Shown here: piece after piece, positions 46,198-54,947 of the stretch
How positions within the stretch are numbered: the first letter of the stretch is position 1
How the letters are laid out: every line of letters begins with the position of its first letter
The notes under the pieces: model-generated
The model's input: the letters and a program-made list of their open reading frames with translations, nothing else
Database searches by the model: none
What the model was told of the DNA's origin: nothing
From: Rheum nobile
Lineage: Eukaryota; Streptophyta; Magnoliopsida; Caryophyllales; Polygonaceae
NCBI GenBank assembly: GCA_027886185.1
Contig: WOAB01000041.1
Span: forward strand, 62,001 to 126,000
Direction of reading: 5' to 3'
Length of the DNA: 64,000 bases
Made by a program: the position numbers and the translations under genes

Positions 46198-48182
46198 AAT
46201 TACAGCATAATTCCAAATACATCAAAATACATTATCAGAATTATTACAGCGGAAGTCTTAAATACAAAACATCATTAACACAGCGGAAGTCTTAAAATAA
46301 CAACAAAAACATCGTTTGCCTTTATAGTCGTTCTAGCCTTCTCGGATCCGCAATTTATCTGATGTGCCGAATCGAACGGATGACACCAGCCAACCATGTA
46401 GAGAACAATTACGGTTGGTTAGTCTAATGAAAGACCAAGCAAGGGGTACAAAGCAGAGTGGTTGGAGAGATCGTAACCGTTTACTATCATTATCCCTCGA
46501 ATAATAACCGACGGAACGATACATAACCCGGTACTTTCCCTGAATGAGTATCAAATAAGATATGCACTGAAGAGAAGAATCCCAAGGAAATGAGTCTTAT
46601 CGGAAATATGACAAATGTTGGGGAACATTAATAATCACAGAATCACAGTATCGCATACGAGCGATTTAAAGGTTAAGACGAGCTTTCCTAGCTGCACTAT
46701 CGCCTAGCTATACTACTCGCCGAAGGTATATTAATTATGTACGTCAAGAGCACTTATCTTATTTAATTCCAAAACTCACATCACGTTATAAGCTTTTATA
46801 TCCACATCGTAGAGTCCAAGCCTCTATATCCACATCTCGGTTGGTCATGACCAGAAAGTTTGGCATAGGGTCTTGATCGCCCTGTTATTTGCCAAGTTAT
46901 AAAGAAACGAACGGACCTCGCAAAGTCCAAGCGTTCCTACGAATACTCGTGCTAACTAATAGTTCAACACAGTAATAGTCCACATCCAAGCCAACATGGC
47001 CAACATCATAAACATATATTTATACTAGCGTCATTCTAGCAGATATACAACCTAGTATAATATCATCTTTTAATCAATTATTAACAAAGTTGTTCCCAAC
47101 GAACAATAAATCAGTAAATCATCCCAAATTAATTAACAACTAAACAATTGATAATTAATTGAAATATGGAATGATGAGCAAGAGCGAACCGCCACTTGCC
47201 TTAGATTAGTCGAGCTCGAACAAAGCTTAGAAACGTCGGGTTCTTGAGTCTGAAACTGGGACATATCCTGGATAATAAATCCCTATGGAACGACCCATAA
47301 CGAGACCCTAAGTTAGATTCAATATCTACATAATTGAATCTAAAAGAATAGGAAAAGAATCAAAGGAATCAAGCCTCACCCAAAGCCAAACACCCAAGAA
47401 CACACACTCGGACAAGGCTCGCCACAGGTGCGGTGGGAGGCTTGCCGCGGGTGCGGTGGGGTTACAGTGGCGAGCTCGCGACAGCGTTTTAATGGAGAAA
47501 ACTCACCCAATCACTTCGTTTCGACTTTGATTTGTTCTTGGTTTGTTTTCTCAACACCTTAGGCTTGAATACCACTTAGGAGTACCTCTTTCCAACACTC
47601 AAAGGGATTCGAACACCTTCCCAACAAAGCTCAAGAGCTTGGTGCTTCAATGGAGATTTTGAGAAAGACAGAGGAGAAAAATAGAGGAGGAAGATGACGG
47701 TCCTTCCCATTCTGATGTCGACCCCTTTTATAGCCAACCAAGAACTCCCCCAGTAGGAAGTAAGTAGGAGACCAGCAAGGGAGGCTAGGCGAGGCTAGGC
47801 CTGACAACCGGCGCCACTTGCAGGGGAAGAGGATAACGTTGCAGAAGAAAAATATCCCACCGCGGGGTGCGGTAGGGTGCGGTGGCGCCCAGTTACTGAC
47901 TCATCTGTTTGGCTTTCGCCACGGGTGCGGCCACTTGATCGCGGGGTGCGGTCAAGGCCATTTTTCACCCTCTTGTCCGTTTTAAATCTTGGGTTAAATA
48001 TATTCGTACACGAACGACTATTTAACCTTGAACATACGTCAATTGTATTTTATATTACTCAGAAAAATATTACATAGATCAAACAATTTACAGAATGTCC
48101 GAACCACTCTAAAATTAATCCGACTTGTAATATAGGAGTTGGAAAAATTCCAAAATATCCTTATAAAATGAGGGATATTACA

Positions 48183-48187
48183 TGACG
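48183..48187 (+). repeat. target-site duplication of D, right copy
   Basis: TGACG, matching 30841-30845. Confidence 0.95.
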
Positions 48188-49595
48188 TCTATAAGACCGA
48201 TGATATATCACTTTTTGGGAATTAAGTTATGATCGATAGTTTTGGGAGAAAGCCCACTTGGAATTGAAAGGTTATGGTGTAAGGCCTAGTTATTTGGAGG
48301 ATATCGATAAACAAAAGGATGTAGCATGGGGAATTGTCGTATGTGCATTTAAGGAGTAAAGTAACATATGTTACTCGTATATAGCCATTGAAGGATTTAG
48401 GACGTGAAGTAATTGATTTTGAAGGCAAGGTATTGTTCATCCATATGGTATTTTGAGTAAATAGAGTTGAGAAACCTTAAAGGTTTAAGTTAGAGATTGA
48501 ATAAGGAATACGTTAAGTTAATCTTGGATAAATGGTAAATATCCGTAAAGCAAAATGGTGCTTGATTTGGGATAATAAATCGTATGAGGACAACTGATTT
48601 CTTAAGGATTTTTGGGTGAATAGCAAACTCGACCGGTAAAAGTTGTTACGGTTTTGAAGGTCAATAGTGTGGCATAAAGTAACTTGGTAGATGATATCAA
48701 GTGGACTTGAGGAAAAGGTGATCCACGTTTATTAAGGTGATCGTATGACACGTTTGGGTAAGACGAGAGTATAATCCTATGGAGAGGATTAGTAAATCAT
48801 GTTGAGGTAATCGGACATAGGCGATGGTGTGAGTAATTGTGGGATCACAGGAGTGAAAATTTTGAGTTAAGGTTATGGCACAAGGGCCAAATGCGGGTAA
48901 GGAAACCAATGTAGTAGGTGAGTCGTGTATATAAGGAGTAAAGTCTATATGACAAGAGAAGTACTAAGTTGAGGTATAGTTGAATTCTGTGTATGTACTT
49001 GAGGATTGGATTGTCGAAAGGAAGTTAGTAGAAAGATGATGTATTCTCCTAATTAAGGACATCAAGGTCTTTAGGAGGAATAGGCCATAACAATGAGGTT
49101 ATATTGGAGATTGTAATGGATACTCTGAACGAGACAATGGTAATCTTGTGAATGATCATATTCGTTCTAGCGAGAGTAAGGAATGTAGGCAGTATGTTGT
49201 AAGTAGAATCAGGATCGAGTAAGTAGTTCGATTTTGGGATACAGGTTTCGGAAACCAAATTTATTCAAGGATATCGACTTAAGGAAGAGAAGGTATATAC
49301 TCTGAGGGAAGCTTAGAGAGAGAGGAAAGAGGAATATGTGTAGTCTCATGCTTAAGGTATAGCGAGACTAGTGCAATGATTTTAGGAGACAATTATCCTA
49401 AGATAATTATGACCTTGAGGATGGCCACGAGTTAGTACAAGAATAGTACGTGGAAGTAGGCTGTGCGAGATAGTAGTATGGTTGAGGAAACAGATCATTT
49501 TCCTAGGAAGCAAGTACAAGGATGAGATGTTTAAGGACACTAAGAACAGGTAAGGAGATTATGGTGGAACCGGTCCCTTTAGCTTAGCGATGCTA
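48188..49595 (+). other. non-coding internal region of E, right of D
   Basis: Continuation of the diverged ~0.7-kb repeat: 'aaggagtaaagtaac' and 'cattgaaggatttagg' at about 48350-48405 correspond to 'aaggagtaaggtagc' and 'tattaaaggattctga' at about 30302-30352. No coding frame. Confidence 0.6.
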
Positions 49596-49700
49596 GTTTC
49601 GGGGTCGAAACCTTTTTAAGGGGGTAGTGTTGTAACGCCTCATTTTTTTGGGGTATTCGGCCAAGTTTCGGGGTCGAAACTTCTTTTTAGGGGGAAGTGA
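49596..49700 (+). repeat. duplicated polypurine tract and LTR start of E
   Basis: The string TTTCGGGGTCGAAAC plus a purine tract occurs twice: about 49599-49628, followed by TGTAACGCCTCATTTTTTTGG (an LTR-like start, 49631-49651), and 49666-49700, followed by the true 3' LTR. The first copy carries ~50 bp of a second LTR edge. Confidence 0.75.
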
Positions 49701-51049
49701 TGTAATACCCCTCATTTTTTAGTAAGGGTATTTGGGTAATTATTCCAACTCTTGTTGGGAAAGCAATACTCGTTTGGCGAAGTTCGGATTTTCTGTATCA
49801 TGTTTGATTTCTGTATTATTCCCAGAGCATGGGAAAATACATTCGACGTATTATCGAGGCATAGAATATTTGTTTGGGTACAAATATTTAAGATCCGAGA
49901 TTTTAAAACCCATGCCCAACCTTTTCCCGGGTAAACAGACGCGAAAAGGGCAATTCCGCGACCGCGGAATAATAGCTCCCAGAGGAGCTGGGCTTTGAAT
50001 TTTCCGCGACCGCAACAGAACCCACCGCGACCGCGGAAATGTACAGAGTGCACAGTCGGGCATGCGAGCCACGTACTCGTCGTCGCCGTCGATCTCTCGC
50101 TCCACCGTTGATCTTGTCGGGGCTGGCTCTCCTCCTTGGCTATAAATAGAGGCCGAAATGAAGGATTTTGAGCACCCAGATCTGAGATCTCCCCTCTCAC
50201 TCTCGTTGCCATAGTCGTCGGAGCTTCGAGCTCTCGCCGGAATTCTTGAGGAGTCGCCGAAGCCCTCGACGGAGGTGGTAGTGGCCAAGGAGCAGTGCAT
50301 TGGAGGCGCAAGGTGCCCAGGAGTGGAAGCCGCCGCGAATCGAGCCCTTCTGAGTCATCGCCGGTGAGTTTTTATCATTTTGGGTCACCGGAGTTCTTAG
50401 CCGCGATCGCGGCTATGAACTACCGTGACCGCGGCAGTGACAATGTCGGCCGCGTCCGCGGCCGCTGTCACCAGTGAAAGTTTCGGGTTATATATCGTTC
50501 CTTCGGTTGTTATTCGAGGAACAATGATAGTAAACGGTTACGATCACTAGAACCATTCTGTTTTGACCCTTGCATAGTCTTTCATTAAACTAACCAATCG
50601 GGTTTTATTCCTTGCATGGTTGGCTGCTGTCATCCGTCCTATACGGCACATCAATGGTTGGTCCCCGAAGTCCGAAGTAACCGTTAAAGATGAGACTTGC
50701 AGTTGCAGATTTCGGAGCCGGTATTTCAAAGTCGTTAAGTATTACTTTAAATGTATTTTTATAACCTAGTCATGTATTAGGTTTATTCTTGAAGTCTTCC
50801 GCTGTGTAATTTATGCGTTTTCCGATGTGATTTAACTCTGTTGTAAAACACTTCTCTCGTTTGATGAGAGATCTTTTAATATAAATGGTTGAGTTTCATT
50901 TAGAAATGTCTTCCGCTGTTTAACCTTCCGTTATTTAATTGTGTTTATTTAAGATTAATTGTTCCGATTAAAGCCTTGGGTGACATTGGACGGTAACGTC
51001 TGAGGTCACTGGCGTGTGGCACTACCGACAATATGTCGGGGGTGTTACA
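49701..51049 (+). repeat. 3' LTR of E, internally deleted
   Basis: 1,349 bp, TGTAATACCCC to GGGTGTTACA. Compared with the 5' LTR it lacks 1,106 bp (5' coordinates 25885-26990) at a GTG microhomology and has 19 extra bp near 50220; these two events account for the entire length difference. TATA box TATAAATA intact at 50141-50148. Confidence 0.92.
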
Positions 51050-51054
51050 AGACT
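51050..51054 (+). repeat. target-site duplication of E, right copy
   Basis: AGACT, matching 25124-25128. Confidence 0.95.
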
Positions 51055-52350
51055 TGTCACCAAACTCAACAATGTTGATGTCAAACTTGATGAGTGGTCC
51101 AAATCTCTCGTCATCATCAATGGACTCAACTCAAAGTTCAACCTCATCAAGAGAGTCCTAAAGACTACCCCTGGTATTCAAGGTCTTCCCTTAACTCAGA
51201 TCATAGGGACACTTGAAGTTGAAGAAAGGGAGGCTCTCAAAACAAGTTTTGCCAAGAAGATGGAGAAGAGAATCGCCTTAAAAATCTCAAAGGCCTTCAC
51301 AAGATTGAAAATGGAGGAAGAAAACTCAGATCTTGAAGAAGAAGAAGACGAGATGACAGCTCTTGTCACTAAGCACATCAAAAAGCACTTCATCAAGGGA
51401 AAATTCAAGAAATCCTTTCAGAAGAGATCTCTCTCAAAGTACGCTTGTTATCAATGCAAGGAAATGGGACATCTTGCTAAGAATTGTCCAAAGAACACAA
51501 ATGAAGATGACAAGCCTATGAAGAAGAAAGCTCTTTTCGCTACCTTTGGAGATGACTCAGATGACTCTGATGGGGAAGTGGATCTAAATGGAACCTTTGG
51601 AGAAAGGTGCTTAATGGCTAAAGAAGATTCAACTGAATCGGATGACTCTGAGGTATCTTCTTATGACTTTACTAAATCTGTTATTGAATGTGATAAGAAA
51701 CAATTGATCAAGATCATTAAGAAACTTGGAAAGGAAATTAGTTACCTTCAGGAAAAACTAGAAGAATGTGAAGATGAAATCTCATGTTTATCTACTGAAA
51801 ATTCTATTTGGAGCAAGAAGCTGGATGAAAGTGAAAAAATGCTTGCTAGTTCCTCTAGGAAATGTAACTCATGTATTACTAGAAAAAAGGAACCCATGCA
51901 TGTTGATATTCCTGTTGCTGCTCCTACCGACTCTGAAAAGAATACCTCTACCATGCTTCTTGAAATAATGAACAAACTTGATAATCTTACTGACTCTATC
52001 AATGAGAAAACTGTGAATCAAACTGTGTTTGTCAAGCAAAGATATACTAAGCAAATCTGGTTTGACGGACAGAGTGCTCATAAGATGTACATTGACTAGG
52101 CTCAGGGAACTAAAGGTAAGAAAATTGACTTTGAGGAGAGAAAGCATGAAAGACCTTTTAGGCCTGGTCGTGGTAAATATGGTCATGTTGTTTACAACCG
52201 TGTTTGTTGGCATTGTGGTAAAATGGTCATTATATTTCTTTCGGGGATAGGAATGATCCCTATTATTATGCTCCTGCTCCTAAACTACATAGGAACTGTC
52301 AAACTAATTTATCTAGAAAAGCTAAACTTGGCTGGGTTCAAAAAGGTTAA
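51055..52350 (+). pseudogene. gag: gag, central and C-terminal part (family A unit 3)
   Basis: The frame continues from 25128. It is open from the E junction through DEWSKSLVIINGL, the first knuckle CYQCKEMGHLAKNC (about 51446-51487), the acidic segment and the coiled-coil-like region, to TAG at 52097 (CAG or CAA in other copies). A deletion of ~25 codons follows VNQTVFVKQRY. The second knuckle is broken by the same rearrangement as in unit 2, with an extra one-base loss (GGTAAAATGG). TAA at 52348 ends gag. Confidence 0.87.
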
Positions 52351-52364
52351 GTTCCCTTGTGCGG

Positions 52365-53755
52365 GACGAAGTGAGGCGACAGGACAAATGGTACATTGAT
52401 AGTGGTTGCTCATGCCATATGACCGGAAACAAAAGCAAAATGTCCTCACTTCAGCAACACGGCAGAGGAAATATTTCTTTCGGGGATAAAAGAAAAGGAG
52501 TAATCTGTGGAGTTGGTAATGTGATTCTTACAGATCACATCAAGGTACGTAATGTTCACCTTGTTGAAAATTTAGGTTTTGATCTAATAAGTGTGTCACA
52601 GCTGTGTGATCAAGGAGGGATTGAGGTTCACTTTACCTCTAAGGAATGCTTTGTGGAAGACAATCAGGGAAAACTGATCTTAAAGGGAAAAAGGTTTCAA
52701 AATGTCTATGTTATTGATCCAAAATTTGTTTCTAAAGAGAAATTGTGTCTTTCGTCAATCGAAGATCAGACGAATCTATGGCATCAGCGACTGGGTCATG
52801 CAAGCATCAAGCTAATCCACAAGCTACATCAAAAGGAACTGGTCCGTGGCCTTTCCAAAATCAATGCTGAAAAGTCAGATCTCTATTCTGACTGTGTTCA
52901 AGGGAAACAAGTTTGTAGTTCCTTCAAGTCCAAAACAGTGGTAAGTTCCTCTAAACCTTTGTAACTCATTCACATGGATCTCTGTGGTCCCATGCGAGTT
53001 CAAAGTATTGGTGGTAACAGGTACATTCTGGTACTTGTTGATGATTTTTCTAGATTCACTTGGACATTATTCATAAAATCTAAAAGTGAAGTCTTTGAAA
53101 GGTTCAGAGAGTTAGTTCCCTTACTTGAAAAATCTTTGAATGTATCTCTTCGTGCTATTCGTTCCGATCATGGAATTGAGTTCGAGAATGGAGACTTTCT
53201 AACCTTTTGCAGGGAATATGGAGTTGATCACAACTTCTCGGCTCGCTACACTCCACAGCAGAACGGAGTTGTCGAGAGAAAGAACAGGACTTTGGAAGAT
53301 ATGGCTCGCACCATGCTCATCTCGAGTGGTCTTCCTCAGTCCTTCTAGGCAGAAATTGTCAATGCAGCGTGCTACATTTTGAATCGGGCAATGTTTTGCC
53401 CTATGCTTGAGAAGACGTCTTATGAGTTACTTAGAGGCAGTGTTCCCAACATCTTTCATCTACGAGTCTTTGGCTGCAAGTGTTTTGTTCTCAATAATGG
53501 TATAGACACTCTGGGGAAGTTTGATCCACAGAGTTATGAAGGAATCTTCATTAGGTATGCTTCCAGTAGCAAATCATACAAGGTCTTCAACAAACAGACT
53601 AAAAAGGTAGAGGAAAGCATTCATGTTATTTTCAATGAAAATTTGCCTTTAAAGTTTGTGCAGGATCCCTCAGTTTCTTCCGAAGATCCTTTCCAAAGGC
53701 CAAATGAAGACTCAGATGATGAAGCTCCCTCCAAGCATAACTCCTATCCCAACAT
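52365..53755 (+). pseudogene. pol: pol, protease and integrase only (family A unit 3)
   Basis: Open from the junction through protease WYIDSGCSCHMTG (about 52389) and the GAG-pre-integrase region (HQRLGHA; one zinc cysteine is tyrosine, LYSDC) to TAA at 52962. Integrase continues with MDLCGPM, IRSDHGIEFEN and PQQNGVVERKN, TAG at 53347 (TGG elsewhere), and the GKFDP region. Homology to unit 1 ends at about 53755 in the acidic linker, so RT and RNase H are lost. The acceptor-like AG at the gag/pol junction is mutated to GCGG here. Confidence 0.88.
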
Positions 53756-54024
53756 TTCGGAAAGTGTTCATCACGATTCAAATCTTATTTAAATACAACC
53801 GTCATTGATTGATCCCTTGGAGAGTCGTGTTCTGCTATAGTTCCCTTCCGCAATTCTTGAGACATACACAATTCCTAACACTCATATCGCCCACAAAAGT
53901 CGCAAAGAGGGTCAAGGGTGATATGCTTGCGTAACAGGTTGGCTTTACATGGCAAAATATCCCGGCAGGCCCTCCACACCAAAGACCGGACCCGAGGAGC
54001 CATTTTGATCTTCCACAGTCGCTT
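53756..54024 (-). pseudogene. LINE fragment, zinc-binding C-terminal region (left piece)
   Basis: On the minus strand 54024 to about 53868 encodes LWKIKMAPRVRSLVWRACRD, then LPCKANLLRK and LCDFCG, the typical zf-RVT domain found after reverse transcriptase in plant LINEs and related ORFs. The frame then decays; 53756-53867 may be more of the same or unrelated. Element F separates it from the other LINE piece at 63233-63437, which encodes the preceding part of the same protein. Confidence 0.75.
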
Positions 54025-54889
54025 CGTTGGAACGATGATGTTCCCTCTAGTTTTGATGATGATAAACTCAATGGAATTTGGTGGTTTTTAGTTTGACTAT
54101 GAGTTTTAGGAATCAGATGAATTAAAGGAACAATGAAAACCGTGTGATAAATCAAAACAGAGATTGAAAGGAACAGAGAAGTCAACAATGGAACAACGTG
54201 CTGGGAAAAACAAGAAATAAAGACGCGCGATTGTGAACAGGAAAAGGAAGGGAACAACGCCAAGGAATGAAGAGACGCGTGCGCTGTCGCCCTTATAATT
54301 TGCCGAATCTCATATTTCTGGGAAGATATCTTGAAGAAACAACTTGGGCCGCAAGAGATAAAGTTGTTGAAGATCTTATTTTTAGAAAAGATAAGAAAAA
54401 ATTGTATAGGATTATTTTATCTGATTTTCCTTAAGTAAAACTAGGGTAAATCATTTAGGATTTCTAGACTATAAGAAAGGAAGTCGTCAACTTCATTTCA
54501 CAAGCAACTACGGCATTTTGACAGAGCTTTGAGCATTCGGTGAAGGAGAAGAACTTACAAGGACGAGATTTTGGTAAGTTGAGTACTTGTTAGGGTTTTG
54601 ATTGTCTTAGGTGTTGTTAGGAATGTTACAATAAGAAGTCTAGATATCTAGGGGTAAACTAGATTGAGATACGACTTGCTTGATTGTAATTCCAGGATTA
54701 ATAACACAAGTAGACATTTGAAATCCTACTAGGGAAACCTAGAGGTAGAGGTTTTTCTCCGTCAACTAGTTGGTTGATTGAGTTTTCATCTCTAAGGAAC
54801 TCTGTACGTTACTCTATAATCTGTTACAATATTCCGTTGCCCAAGGAACAGTTATACCGTTCCTTGTACTAACACACTCGATTCTACAA
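54025..54889 (+). repeat. 5' LTR of F
   Basis: TATA-like TATAAGAA at 54470-54477, donor-like TTGGTAAGTTG with GTAAGT at 54574-54579, terminal hairpin CAAGGAAC (54843-54850) and GTTCCTTG (54860-54867), end GATTCTACA. Confidence 0.92.
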
Positions 54890-54891
54890 TT

Positions 54892-54903
54892 GGTATCAGA
54901 GCA
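54892..54903 (+). other. primer-binding site (F)
   Basis: TGGTATCAGAGC, Met-tRNA type, 2 nt after the LTR. Confidence 0.93.
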
Positions 54904-54947
54904 GGTTTGTTCTAGATTGTGTTTTACTTACAGATTTTTAGATAACG

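Larger units (their letters stand above)
30846..48182 (-). mobile_element. element D: Tekay-like Ty3/gypsy chromovirus hosting C
   Basis: D is a complete gypsy element on the minus strand: 3' LTR 30846-32989, polypurine tract 32990-33002, gag-pol 33035-37670, a pre-gag ORF 37800-38732, primer site 38908-38919 and 5' LTR 38924-48182 split by C. The RT-RNase H-integrase order and a C-terminal chromodomain place it in the chromovirus group, probably Tekay (Del). Removing C, its length is about 10.2 kb with LTRs of ~2.14 kb. About five stops and one frameshift disable gag-pol, but most of the protein is readable. It is younger than E and older than C. Confidence 0.95.
38924..48182 (-). repeat. 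5' LTR of D, interrupted by C
   Basis: The two halves 38924-39075 and 46198-48182 together match the LTR at 30846-32989 along their whole length. The edge near 38924 reads TTTAACACCCCC instead of TGTAACACCCCC, so the terminal dinucleotide is mutated. TATA box of the minus strand at about 47725-47732. A small insertion (~14 bp) near 47672 is absent from the other LTR. Confidence 0.92.
25129..51049 (+). mobile_element. element E: pol-less, gypsy-derived large LTR element hosting D and C
   Basis: E has a 2,436-bp 5' LTR, a primer site, a short gag remnant with two CCHC knuckles, about 3.2 kb of non-coding internal DNA (split by D), a polypurine tract and a 1,349-bp 3' LTR shortened by an internal deletion. 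LTR edges are TGTAATACCCC and GGGTGTTACA. Its Gag knuckles and the sequence before its 3' LTR (TTTCGGGGTCGAAACTTC) match those of the chromovirus D, so E derives from the same gypsy group but has no protease, RT or integrase. It resembles what is called a LARD in plants. It must have been mobilised in trans. Confidence 0.88.
24635..53755 (+). mobile_element. family A unit 3, interrupted by nest E-D-C and truncated in pol
   Basis: The third internal region of the array begins after the LTR at 23798. It is interrupted at 25129-51049 by element E (AGACT duplicated at 25124-25128 and 51050-51054), resumes in gag and stops abruptly at about 53755, in the linker after integrase, where homology with unit 1 (3778) ends. 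RT, RNase H, accessory ORF and 3' LTR are missing. Pol of unit 3 lacks several stops shared by units 1 and 2, so it branched off earlier for that part. Confidence 0.88.
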
